DNA from: Cupriavidus taiwanensis
Lineage (GTDB): Bacteria; Pseudomonadota; Gammaproteobacteria; Burkholderiales; Burkholderiaceae
Length of the DNA stretch: 64,000 nucleotides
Assembly (NCBI RefSeq): GCF_900250115.1
Contig: NZ_LT984804.1
Span: 1,627,301-1,691,300 of the forward strand
Direction of reading: 5' to 3'
The number at the start of each line of letters is the position of its first letter. The first letter of the stretch is position 1. The notes beneath the pieces were generated by a model that had not been told where the DNA came from, searched no databases, and saw only the letters and a list, made by a program, of their open reading frames with translations. The translations under genes were made by a program, and so were the position numbers. This document shows, piece after piece, positions 25,417 through 33,447 of this stretch.

Positions 25417-26345
25417 TGAGACAACTGGTCATGCCGGCAGCCCTGCTGTCGGCCATCGCTTTGCTGGCCGCCTGCGGCGGCGGCGATGACGGCACGAGCA
25501 CCACGGCGCCACCAACCCCGCCATCCGACAACCAGCCGGCACCGGCACCGGCACCGGCACCGGTACCCGAACCGGCACCCGAACCGGCACCGGCGCCAGA
25601 ACCGAAGGGCGAACTGCTGCCCAGCCTTGGCGCCCCACAAGCAGGCTCGACCGCCGCGGTGGGCAACGGCAGCGAAGGAATCTGGGTCAGCTTTACGACC
25701 ACCACGCTGGTCGATTCCAGCGGCAGGTTCATCCAGCCGAGATTGTTGGCCGTCCTGCGAGGCACGTTCCAGTTCTCCGGATCGAGCTGGACACTCGGCC
25801 CCGACACCCTGTATGAAACCGGGCTGGCCAGGCCAGTCACGGGCAGCGGCACCATTACCCCTGGCCAGCGCCTTGACGGCAACTTCGTCGTTCCGCCGAG
25901 CACCGATACCAACGGACTGGCGGGCATCTACGATTCGTCCAACGCGCTGGCCGTCGACCAGGCCGCCATCGCCGGCGACTGGAAGCAGAGCGGCTTTGCC
26001 ATGCATATCGACCCGGCGGGCCATGTCGCGGGTACCTACACCGCGGGGACGCGCGTATGCGAGCTGCAGGGTACGGCGACGCTGGCCACCCCCGGATCGG
26101 CCAAGAACCTGTACGCGGTCAGGATCTTCGCCCAGGCGTCGACGCAACCGGGCACCACCGGGTGCGCGCTGTCGACCGGCATTCCGCATGACGGCCTTGC
26201 CGCCATCCGGCTGATGCCGGCCAACGGCGAAATCGTCGTGAACAGCAACACGCGCTATGTGCGCACGCTGGTCATGAGCGCCAGCACCGGCACGGGCGGG
26301 TTCTTCGCCACGCAGATGTCGAAGCAACCGCAGTATCCACAGTAA
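25416..26345 (+). CDS. Lipoprotein with Pro-Ala-Glu repeat linker, function unknown
   Basis: 309 residues; AGAGGTGA eight bases before the ATG is a strong ribosome site. The signal has lipobox LLAAC with Cys at about residue 20, then GGGDDG. Residues 34-64 are an extended linker of PA, PV and PE repeats that would span from the membrane to the domain. The rest is a beta-rich secreted domain of about 235 residues with an internal repeat-like pattern (GTFQFSGSSWTLGP, GTYTAGTRVCELQG) and two cysteines. No family recognised. The gene stands alone, with a hairpin after it. Confidence 0.7.
   Translation: MRQLVMPAALLSAIALLAACGGGDDGTSTTAPPTPPSDNQPAPAPAPAPVPEPAPEPAPAPEPKGELLPSLGAPQAGSTAAVGNGSEGIWVSFTTTTLVDSSGRFIQPRLLAVLRGTFQFSGSSWTLGPDTLYETGLARPVTGSGTITPGQRLDGNFVVPPSTDTNGLAGIYDSSNALAVDQAAIAGDWKQSGFAMHIDPAGHVAGTYTAGTRVCELQGTATLATPGSAKNLYAVRIFAQASTQPGTTGCALSTGIPHDGLAAIRLMPANGEIVVNSNTRYVRTLVMSASTGTGGFFATQMSKQPQYPQ
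25538..25606 (+). repeat. Hexanucleotide-type repeat coding the Pro-Ala linker
   Basis: Repeated GGCACC and GAACCGGCACC units code for the PAP/PEP linker of the lipoprotein. Such tracts can change length by slippage. Confidence 0.7.
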
Positions 26346-26355
26346 GCGGTACGCC

Positions 26356-26388
26356 CGCGGGGCGGCGGACAGCATTCGCCGCCCCGCG
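26356..26388. terminator. GC-rich hairpin between convergent genes
   Basis: Perfect 12-bp arms CGCGGGGCGGCG and CGCCGCCCCGCG with a 9-nt loop lie between the stops of the lipoprotein and the outer-membrane protein genes. There is no T-tract, so it may act as a transcript-protecting hairpin. Confidence 0.6.
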
Positions 26389-26417
26389 TTCATGCAGCAA
26401 AAGCCAATAGCCATCCG

Positions 26418-27131
26418 CTACGGCAGGAACGCCGGTGACAGCAGCCGCAGGCCCACCGTAAAGAAGCGCGCGCCGCTACCGCCGCCGAACACGTTGCCGT
26501 AGGTGGTGTCGACCTGGACCCGGTCCTGCACCACCCAGAAGCGAAAACCGCCCTGAAACGACGGCTTGCCGCGGTTCTGGCCGAAGGCCTCGGCGATCAG
26601 GAACACGCGCGGGTGGAGCTGGGTCTCGGTGCCAGCGCCCCAGGTCATGCGGGTCTGGCGATTGCCGGTGTCGCGGTTGGCGCCCAGGTTCAGGTGCGCG
26701 ATGAAGCGGTCGTCGGCGAACGAGATCGATACCGGCACGTTGACATACAGGTTGCCCAGCACCTTGTCGGGCTCGGCATCGGGATGGTGGATCACCCCGC
26801 CCGACAGCGCGACGCCGTAGCCGTTGGTTGCCAGCGGCTTGAGCAGTGTCTTGGCCTGGAACTGCACGTTGGTGCCGTCCCAGGCGCCATCGACCCGCTG
26901 CAGCGAACCGCCCAGCGTCAGCTCCAGGTTGCCGGTGGGATTGCAGCCGGGCAACGCCCACAGCTCGTTGCCGCCGGACTGGAACTGCATCCACGATTCC
27001 AGCTGGCAGGCCTTGGGATCGACGATGCGGGCATCGTCCGTGATGAGCGGCCGCGCCGCCAGCGCCGTGCGGCAGGTGGCGGCCACGAGGGCCAGCGCGG
27101 CCAGGCGTACGAAGAACTGGTGCCACACCAT
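26418..27131 (-). CDS. Predicted outer-membrane beta-barrel protein, function unknown
   Basis: 237 residues. ATG 27131 has AGGAGG five bases upstream and starts a signal peptide (LAALALVAATCRTALAA). The mature part begins RPLITDDARIVDPKACQLESWM and continues as alternating hydrophobic/polar strands (GNLELTLGGSLQRV, VQFQAKTLLKPL, DRVQVDTTYGN), ending in VGLRLLSPAFLP. This resembles small transporter-like outer-membrane proteins of Burkholderiales annotated without function. Two cysteines near the mature N-terminus may form a disulfide. It may carry small molecules, but no partner gene is adjacent. Confidence 0.65.
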   Translation of the reverse strand: MVWHQFFVRLAALALVAATCRTALAARPLITDDARIVDPKACQLESWMQFQSGGNELWALPGCNPTGNLELTLGGSLQRVDGAWDGTNVQFQAKTLLKPLATNGYGVALSGGVIHHPDAEPDKVLGNLYVNVPVSISFADDRFIAHLNLGANRDTGNRQTRMTWGAGTETQLHPRVFLIAEAFGQNRGKPSFQGGFRFWVVQDRVQVDTTYGNVFGGGSGARFFTVGLRLLSPAFLP

Positions 27132-27581
27132 GGCAACCTCCTGAGCAAATACAGCCATCTGGCCGGCGACGATACACGCCAGCCATGACAAGACATCGAA
27201 AGGCAGCAAGGGAGGTCGGGCACCGGCGGTCGCAGGCGTGGGCCTGGCCGCATGGGGCAAGGCAGCGCCGGACGGCGGCACTGCAGCGAATCACCGCAGT
27301 GTCTCAGCGCGCCGGCGCGGCCGGGGAAACTCCCGTTGCGCAAGAAGGACTGGGACAACTGTCCACGGATAGCTCCGTTGGGAAGAACGGGGCGCAGTGT
27401 AATCCCGGCCCATGGCGTGGTCAACCCGATCCATGCGCCGCGCGCATGGCTGCATGCGGAGATATCGCTACCGCTCGCCGGCCACCCTCTCCTAACATCA
27501 TCGGCACCATCTGCCAGGGCCGGTGCGAAAAGCCAGCGCCCGGTCCCCGCCCCAGGCAGCTGCCACAGAGGAGGAAGCCAA
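27132..27581. other. 450-bp divergent intergenic region
   Basis: Between the outer-membrane protein (minus) and the MHS transporter (plus). I see no credible gene and no strong inverted repeat. It probably holds both promoters. Confidence 0.5.
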
Positions 27582-28907
27582 ATGCCAAACAGTGCCGCGC
27601 CAACGAGCGCGCCCTACACGCCGCCGACCCAGGCGGCGCCCGCCATCCAGCCCAGCCAGCGCCGCCGCGCCATCATCGCCACGGTGATCGGCAACGGCCT
27701 GGAGTGGTTTGATTTCACCGTGTACAGCTTCTTCGCGGTCATCATCGCCCGGCTGTTCTTCCCCACCGGCAACGACCTCAGCTCGCTGCTGCTGGCCGTG
27801 GCCACCTTCGGCGTGGGCTTTTTCATGCGCCCGGTGGGCGGCATCGTGCTGGGTGTCTACGCCGACCGCGTCGGGCGCAAGGCGGCGCTGTCGCTGACCA
27901 TCCTGCTGATGGCGCTCGGCACCACGCTGATCGGGATCGCCCCCACCTATGACCAGATCGGCATCCTGGCCCCGCTGCTGATCGTGGTGGCGCGGCTGAT
28001 GCAAGGCTTTTCCGCCGGCGGCGAAATGGGTGGCGCCACCGCCTTCCTGACCGAATACGCGCCGGCGCGCCAGCGCGCCTACTATTCCAGCTGGATCCAG
28101 GCCAGCATCGGCGTGGCCGTGCTGCTGGGCGCCGCGGTCGGCACCTTTGTCACCAGCTCGCTGAGCGAGGCGGCACTCAACAGCTGGGGCTGGCGCCTGC
28201 CGTTCCTGCTTGGCATCGTGATCGGCCCGGTGGGCTATTACATCCGCCACCATCTTGACGAGACCCCGGCCTTCCGCGACACCGCCGAGCGCGCCGATTC
28301 GCCGCTGAAGGAAATCTTCCAGGCCTATCCGCGCGAAACCACCGCCAGCTTCTCGATGGTAATCCTGTGGACGGTGTGCACCTATGTGCTGCTGTTCTAC
28401 ATGCCGACCTATGCGGTCAAGGTGCTGAAGGTGCCGCAGGCCGACGGCTTCGTCGCCGGCATGGCGGGCGGCGGCGCCATCATGGTATTCGCGCCGCTGG
28501 TGGGGCTGCTGGCGGACCGCATCGGCCGGCGCGTGCTGCTGAGCGGCTCGGCGCTGCTGATCCTGGTGCTGGCGTGGCCCATGTTCGCGTACATCAACCA
28601 TGTGCCGGGGCTGGCGTCGCTGCTGGTGTTCCAGCTGGTGTTCGGGGTCCTGATCGCCACCTATACCGGCCCGATCCTCGCCGCCTTCTCCGAGCTGTTC
28701 CCGGCGCGCGTGCTGTCGACCGGCCTGTCGGTGGCCTACAACTTCGCGGTGACGATCTTCGGCGGCTTTGCCTCGTTCATCATCACCTGGCTGATCGCCA
28801 CCACCGGCAGCAGCATGGCGCCGGCCATCTACGTGATGATCGCCGCCGCCATCAGCCTGGTCGGCACCCGCTTCGTGCGCGAACCTTCTTATCTGCAACA
28901 ACGCTGA
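27582..28907 (+). CDS. MFS transporter of the metabolite:H+ symporter (MHS) family
   Basis: 441 residues, 12 helices. AGAGGAGGAAG stands before the start. GNGLEWFDFTVYSFFAVIIARLFFP is the MHS first-helix signature, GVYADRVGRKAAL the loop 2-3 motif, and GGEMGGATAFLTEYAPARQRAYYSS the helix 4-5 region shared with citrate, proline/betaine and shikimate carriers. It should take up an organic acid with protons. The amidohydrolase gene begins 2 bp after its stop, so the carrier probably imports the substrate of that enzyme. Confidence 0.88.
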   Translation: MPNSAAPTSAPYTPPTQAAPAIQPSQRRRAIIATVIGNGLEWFDFTVYSFFAVIIARLFFPTGNDLSSLLLAVATFGVGFFMRPVGGIVLGVYADRVGRKAALSLTILLMALGTTLIGIAPTYDQIGILAPLLIVVARLMQGFSAGGEMGGATAFLTEYAPARQRAYYSSWIQASIGVAVLLGAAVGTFVTSSLSEAALNSWGWRLPFLLGIVIGPVGYYIRHHLDETPAFRDTAERADSPLKEIFQAYPRETTASFSMVILWTVCTYVLLFYMPTYAVKVLKVPQADGFVAGMAGGGAIMVFAPLVGLLADRIGRRVLLSGSALLILVLAWPMFAYINHVPGLASLLVFQLVFGVLIATYTGPILAAFSELFPARVLSTGLSVAYNFAVTIFGGFASFIITWLIATTGSSMAPAIYVMIAAAISLVGTRFVREPSYLQQR

Positions 28908-28908
28908 C

Positions 28909-30147
28909 ATGTCCCACAACACCCAGATCCTGTTCCACGGCGGCGACGTGCTCGAACCCGGCACGGGCGAGCTGCTGCGCGGCCACGACGTGCTGGTCGA
29001 AGGCGAGCGCATCGCCGCGGTCGGGCCCGCCATCGATGCACCCAACGCCCGGCGTATCGACGCACGCGGCAAGACCGTGATGCCTGGCCTGATCGACTGC
29101 CATGTGCACGTGCTGGCGTCGCTGGCCAACCTCGGCCTGAACGCGGTCCAGCCCAATGTGCTGGTCGCGATCCGCGCCCTGCCGATCATGCAGCGCATGC
29201 TGGAACGCGGCTTTACCACCGTGCGCGATGCCGGCGGCGCCGACTGGGGCCTGTCGCAGGCGGTCGCCACCGGGCTGGTGCCGGGCCCGCGCATCTTTGC
29301 CTCGGGCAAGGCGCTGTCGCAGACCGGCGGCCATGGCGACTTCCGTCCGCGCTCCGATGTGCTCGAGCCGTGCTCGTGCGCCTTCCGCGCCGGCGCCATC
29401 GCGCGCGTGGCCGATGGCGTGGACGCGGTGCGGCTGGCGGTGCGCGAGGAAATCCAGAAGGGCGCGACCCAGATCAAGATCATGGCGTCGGGCGGCGTGG
29501 CCTCGCCAACCGACCCGATCGGCAACACGCAGTACAGCGAGGACGAGATCCGCGCGATCGTGGCCGAGGCCGAGGCCGCGCAGACCTACGTAATGGCCCA
29601 CGCCTACACCGGCCGCGCGATCACGCGCGCGGTACGCTGCGGCGTGCGTACCATCGAGCACGGCAACCTGGTCGACCGCGCCGCCGCGGATGAAATGCGC
29701 AAGCATGGTGCCTTTGTCGTGCCCACGCTGGTCACCTACGATGCCCTCGCCCGCGACGGCGCCCGCCTGGGCCTGCCGCCCGAATCGGTGGCCAAGATCG
29801 AGACCGTGCGCCAGGCCGGCCGCGACTCGCTGCGCCTCTATGCCGATGCCGGCGTGCCGATGGGCTATGGTTCGGACCTGCTCGGCGAAATGCACGATTA
29901 CCAGGCCGACGAGTTCCGCATCCGCGCCGAACTGCTGGGCAACCTGGAAGCGATCCGCTCGGCCACCTCGATCGCCGCGGCCATCCTGCAGCGCGAAGGC
30001 GAACTCGGCACCACGCGTGCGGGCGCGCTGGCCGACCTGCTGCTGGTCGACGGCAACCCGCTCGCCGACATCAGCCTGATCGCCGGACAAGGCCAACGCC
30101 TGAGCGTGGTGATGCAGGCAGGCCGCATCCACCACCGCGCCGGCTGA
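28909..30147 (+). CDS. Metal-dependent amidohydrolase (imidazolonepropionase/prolidase-like)
   Basis: 412 residues. PGLIDCHVHV gives the first two metal-binding His, IKIMASGGV the probable carboxylated Lys, VMAHAYTGRAITRAV and TIEHGNLVD the next His, and MGYGSDLLG the catalytic Asp. This is the amidohydrolase group that includes Xaa-Pro and acyl-dipeptide hydrolases and imidazolonepropionase relatives, cytoplasmic and usually zinc-dependent. The substrate is an amide or cyclic amide of unknown structure. It is translationally close to the MHS carrier (1 bp gap) and 115 bp before a LysR gene on the same strand. Confidence 0.88.
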   Translation: MSHNTQILFHGGDVLEPGTGELLRGHDVLVEGERIAAVGPAIDAPNARRIDARGKTVMPGLIDCHVHVLASLANLGLNAVQPNVLVAIRALPIMQRMLERGFTTVRDAGGADWGLSQAVATGLVPGPRIFASGKALSQTGGHGDFRPRSDVLEPCSCAFRAGAIARVADGVDAVRLAVREEIQKGATQIKIMASGGVASPTDPIGNTQYSEDEIRAIVAEAEAAQTYVMAHAYTGRAITRAVRCGVRTIEHGNLVDRAAADEMRKHGAFVVPTLVTYDALARDGARLGLPPESVAKIETVRQAGRDSLRLYADAGVPMGYGSDLLGEMHDYQADEFRIRAELLGNLEAIRSATSIAAAILQREGELGTTRAGALADLLLVDGNPLADISLIAGQGQRLSVVMQAGRIHHRAG

Positions 30148-30262
30148 GCCGGCTGCCGCCACCCGGATGCCCCGGGTGGCAAGCCCCTCCCGCCCCTTCC
30201 GCCCCACCCGCGGGCACATGCCGGCGGTCTATCATGGCGGCATCTCCGGCCCGGACGCCCCC

Positions 30263-31159
30263 ATGCGCATTTCCCCGCTCCCACCCCTGCCCAACCTGGT
30301 CGCCTTCGAAGCCGCGATGCGGCACGGCAGCTTTACCCGCGCCGCGGCCGAACTGCACCTGACGCAGAGTGCCATCAGCCGGCAGGTGGCGCAGCTGGAA
30401 CGCTTCCTGGGGCGCAAGCTGTTTATCCGCGAACCGCGCGCGCTGCGCCTGACGGTAAGCGGGCAACGCTATGCCGAGGTGGTGCAGCGCCTGCTGGTCG
30501 GCTGCGCCGAGGCCACCGAAGACGTGATGAAGGTACGCAGCCACACCGCGCTGACAGTGGCCTGCTCGAGCGGCGTCGCGGTGCTGTGGCTGACGCCGCG
30601 GCTGGCGTCGTTCCGCGCCGCCCACCCCGAGATCCACCTGCGCCTGACCGTCAGCGACAGCCTGTCGGCGCTGTCGCCGGCGGAGTTCGACATCGGCCTG
30701 TACTACCTGCGCGAAGGTCCGCCGCCCGGACTGGCCGCGCGCCGGCTGTACGGCGAGGAAGTGTTCCCGGTCTGCACGCCCGGCTATCTCGGCGGGCGCA
30801 CGCTGGCCCCGTCTGACCTCGCCGGCGAGACCCTGCTGATGCTCGACGACGGCCAGCGCCAATGGATGTCGTGGCAGACCTGGCTGGCGCACCAGGGGCT
30901 GCCCGACGCCACGCCGCGCCACGTGCTGACCTCGAACCAGTATCCGATCCTGCTGCAGCTGGCCATGGAAGGCCAGGGCATCGCGCTGGGCTGGCGCCAC
31001 ATGATCGACGCCTGCCTGCGCGACGGGCTGCTGGTGCGCGCCTGCGACGCCAGCGCCAGCCTCGGCGGCGGATACTACGCGGTATGGCCGCGCGACCGCA
31101 TGGAACCGGCCGCGGCGCGCGCGTTCCGCAACTGGCTGGTGCGCCAGGCGGCGGCGTGA
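30263..31159 (+). CDS. LysR-family transcriptional regulator (GcvA-like)
   Basis: 298 residues. ATG 30263 gives MRISPLPPLPNLVAFEAAMRHGSFTRAAAELHLTQSAISRQV, the standard LysR helix-turn-helix start; the frame upstream lacks homology. The effector domain follows the GcvA type (SGVAVLWLTPRLASFRAAHPEI, FDIGLYYLREGPPPG). It is on the same strand as the MHS/amidohydrolase pair and convergent with a Bug gene 4 bp away, so it probably controls one of them. Confidence 0.9.
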   Translation: MRISPLPPLPNLVAFEAAMRHGSFTRAAAELHLTQSAISRQVAQLERFLGRKLFIREPRALRLTVSGQRYAEVVQRLLVGCAEATEDVMKVRSHTALTVACSSGVAVLWLTPRLASFRAAHPEIHLRLTVSDSLSALSPAEFDIGLYYLREGPPPGLAARRLYGEEVFPVCTPGYLGGRTLAPSDLAGETLLMLDDGQRQWMSWQTWLAHQGLPDATPRHVLTSNQYPILLQLAMEGQGIALGWRHMIDACLRDGLLVRACDASASLGGGYYAVWPRDRMEPAAARAFRNWLVRQAAA

Positions 31160-31163
31160 AGGC

Positions 31164-32135
31164 TCAGGAACCCGCCTTGTAATTCGTATCCTTGACGATC
31201 TTCGCCCACCTGGCCGCGTCCTCGGCAATGGTGGCGGCGAACTGCTCGGGGGTGCCGCCCACCACTTCGTAGTCGATCGCGGCCAGCCGTTGCCGGATGT
31301 CGGGCTGCGCCAGGATGCGGTTCATCTCCTGGTTCAGCCGCGTGACGATCTCCTTTGGCGTTCCGGCCGGCGCCAGCAGGCCGGCCCAGGAATTGAACGC
31401 CATGCCGTCGAAACCCGCTTCGTGCATGGTCGGCACGTCCGGCAGCGCGGGCGAGCGTTTGGAGGCGAACACCGCCAGCGGGCGCAGCTTGCCGGCCTTG
31501 ATCATCGCCATGCCGTTGAACGGGTCGATGGTCATGTCGACCTCGCCCGCCACCACCGCCTGCATCTGCGGGCCGGTGCCGCGGTACGACACGCTGACCA
31601 CGTCGGGCGTGCCCGCGGCACTCTTGAAGGTGGCGCCGATCAGTTCGATCATGCTGCTGCCGGCCGACAGGCTCAGCGGCCGGGACTTGGCCTTGGCCAG
31701 CGCGACGAACTCCTGCACGGTCGTGGCCGGCACCGAGGGGTGCACCACCATCACGAAACCGATATTGCTTATCTGCGAGATCGGCGCGAAGCTTTTCAGC
31801 GGCTCATAGCCGGCCTTGTACAACACCGGGCTGAGCGTCTGCGCGCCGGCGGAATTGAGCAGCAGCGTATAGCCGTCAGGCGCGGCCCGTGCCGCCACGT
31901 CGGTGCCGATGATGCCGTTGGCGCCGGGACGGTTCTCCACCACCACCGACTGCTTCAGCGCCTCGCCCAGCTTCTGCGCAATCAGCCGCGCCACCACGTC
32001 AGTAGCGCCGCCGGGGGCGAACGGCACCACCATGCGGATCGGCTTGCTGGGATAGGTGTCGCTCCAGGCCAGCGCGGGCATCGCGCTCAGCACGGCAGCG
32101 CACAGCATCAGGCGGCGGCGGAGGTTGGGTTGCAT
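31164..32135 (-). CDS. Bug-family periplasmic solute-binding protein (TctC-like)
   Basis: 323 residues. AGGAGAC precedes the ATG at 32135. A signal peptide ends near MPALAWS. YPSKPIRMVVPFAPGGATDVVARLIAQKL and VENRPGANGIIGTDVAARAAPDGYTLLLNS are Bug/TctC signatures that form the carboxylate-binding pocket. No TctA/TctB membrane genes are nearby, so this is an orphan binding protein that either shares a carrier elsewhere or acts in sensing. The promoter region is unusually AT-rich with two dyads. Confidence 0.9.
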   Translation of the reverse strand: MQPNLRRRLMLCAAVLSAMPALAWSDTYPSKPIRMVVPFAPGGATDVVARLIAQKLGEALKQSVVVENRPGANGIIGTDVAARAAPDGYTLLLNSAGAQTLSPVLYKAGYEPLKSFAPISQISNIGFVMVVHPSVPATTVQEFVALAKAKSRPLSLSAGSSMIELIGATFKSAAGTPDVVSVSYRGTGPQMQAVVAGEVDMTIDPFNGMAMIKAGKLRPLAVFASKRSPALPDVPTMHEAGFDGMAFNSWAGLLAPAGTPKEIVTRLNQEMNRILAQPDIRQRLAAIDYEVVGGTPEQFAATIAEDAARWAKIVKDTNYKAGS

Positions 32136-32461
32136 CGGGGGTGTCTCCTGGATGGCGGTGGTCGGAAGCGGTGACGGCATGGGGCCGCACCTGCCGTTAT
32201 TCATATTTATGAATTTAATTTTACGCACATAAAATTTACCGTCAATTCAGGGTATGTGCGGACAGGGCTTATGGTGGCGTGATGTGCGCAAGACCCCGCC
32301 CACCCGTTGCGGCGGGGTCGGCCATGGCATGTGCCTTGCATTTCCATCAGGCTTCGACGTCGGGAATCAGACCGCGGAGCCCGGCGCCGGGGTCTGGAAC
32401 GCGCAGGTGATTCCGGAATTGGGAGCCTCGCGCACCCCGCGTCATCTACCGGAGATCAGCC
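32136..32461. other. 326-bp divergent intergenic region with AT-rich centre
   Basis: Between the Bug gene (minus) and the DUF2795 gene (plus). The section 32195-32240 is strongly AT-rich against the surrounding GC-rich DNA and holds two dyads listed separately. I see no gene in the rest. Confidence 0.6.
32199..32236. promoter_or_regulatory. Two adjacent AT-rich inverted repeats upstream of the Bug gene
   Basis: ATTCATA-TT-TATGAAT (32199-32214) and AATTTTA-CGCACA-TAAAATT (32217-32236) are both perfect 7-bp-arm dyads. They lie 64-101 bp before the Bug start. They probably combine promoter and operator functions. Confidence 0.55.
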
Positions 32462-32698
32462 ATGGCCAATGACAAGCACCCGCAAGCAAAGCCGCGCACG
32501 GATCGATGGGATCCGGCCGCTCTCGAGCAGGCACTGCGCGGGCTGGACTATCCCGCGACGCGCGGCGCGCTGGTCTCTACCGCGCGCGACAACAATGCGG
32601 ATGACGCGATCGTCGACGCGCTGCTGGGCATACCTGAACAAAACTACCGGGATACCGCCGAGGTCGCGCAAGCCGTTGCCCGGCACCGCGCCACGTAG
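32462..32698 (+). CDS. Small DUF2795-domain protein
   Basis: 78 residues with CCGGAGATCAG before the ATG. The body (LEQALRGLDYPATRGALVSTARDNNADDAIVDALLGIPEQNYRDTAEVAQAV) matches the DUF2795 pattern: a short helical domain with LGLPEx-like turn and a final helix. Such proteins are cytoplasmic and uncharacterised. It is convergent with the next gene. Confidence 0.75.
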   Translation: MANDKHPQAKPRTDRWDPAALEQALRGLDYPATRGALVSTARDNNADDAIVDALLGIPEQNYRDTAEVAQAVARHRAT

Positions 32699-32736
32699 AC
32701 GCAACCGCCGCGCATGCCAGCACCCGCGCCCGCGTT

Positions 32737-33123
32737 TCAGCGTCGATCGCCGTACAGCGGATCCAGGTCGTGCTTGAACAGTTTTCGCAGCGGAACGGGA
32801 TACTGGAACGCCAGCACCGGCTCCAGGGTTTCGTCCTTGTCCCGGAACACCTCGAACAGGCGGCGCCCGCCATCGCTGTCCCAGCCGAACACATAGACGT
32901 AGGCGCTGCCCCGCCACGCGATCGTTTCGGCCCCGAACGGCGGCCCCACGTCGACGAGCCGGCAAGCGCGCGCGCACAGCGCCAGCGCGAGCTTCTCCCG
33001 TCCGCTCAGCGGGCGGCCCGGCTCAGTGTCGAGTGGCGGCGCGCCAAGGCCGGAGCCAGGCGGCAGGTGATGAACATCCGGGTATGCCGGCGCAAGGCTG
33101 TGGTCTGGCGACTGATGGACAGG
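32737..33123 (-). CDS. Conserved-looking small protein, function unknown
   Basis: 128 residues from a GTG at 33123, chosen because AGGAG lies seven bases upstream; another GTG at 33162 has no such site. The C-terminal half has the look of a folded domain (GAETIAWRGSAYVYVFGWDSDGGRRLFEVF, FQYPVPLRKLFKHDLDPLYG), while the N-terminal 50 residues are Pro-rich and likely flexible. No signal peptide. I do not recognise the family. Confidence 0.5.
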   Translation of the reverse strand, partial: PVHQSPDHSLAPAYPDVHHLPPGSGLGAPPLDTEPGRPLSGREKLALALCARACRLVDVGPPFGAETIAWRGSAYVYVFGWDSDGGRRLFEVFRDKDETLEPVLAFQYPVPLRKLFKHDLDPLYGDRR

Positions 33124-33447
33124 CACGGTCTCACTCCTCTTCTGATAGTTCTGTGCGCGCACCGCAGCGCATGGGCAAAGCTCGCCGCCGTGGACTGGCG
33201 CTACCTCCTCCTCGCGCGCCCCACGGCCCCCCTAACAAACGCGAATGATTCGCGCCTTCATATCGTTTTGCCGCCCGTCAAATGAAAGCGCCCGCCGGGC
33301 AAGCCTGGCGGGCGGGACGTCCGGGGCCGATGTACCCGGACGTTGTCGATATTGCCCAACTATGCTGGACGCAGCATATCCCTCTGAAGCAGTACGGCCA
33401 CCACGGCCGCCCCCATCACTGTCCCATCCGGTCCATTCGTGAATCGC
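33124..33447. other. 324-bp intergenic region with a dyad and a hairpin
   Basis: It holds a perfect dyad GCGAAT-G-ATTCGC at 33241-33253 that may belong to the promoter of the minus-strand gene below 33123. It also holds the hairpin described at 33289-33314. No gene is seen. Confidence 0.5.
33289..33314 (-). terminator. Probable terminator of the reductase operon
   Basis: Perfect 8-bp arms CGCCCGCC and GGCGGGCG with a 10-nt loop. Read on the minus strand it is followed by CTTTCATTTG. It lies 133 bp after the old-yellow-enzyme stop. Confidence 0.5.
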
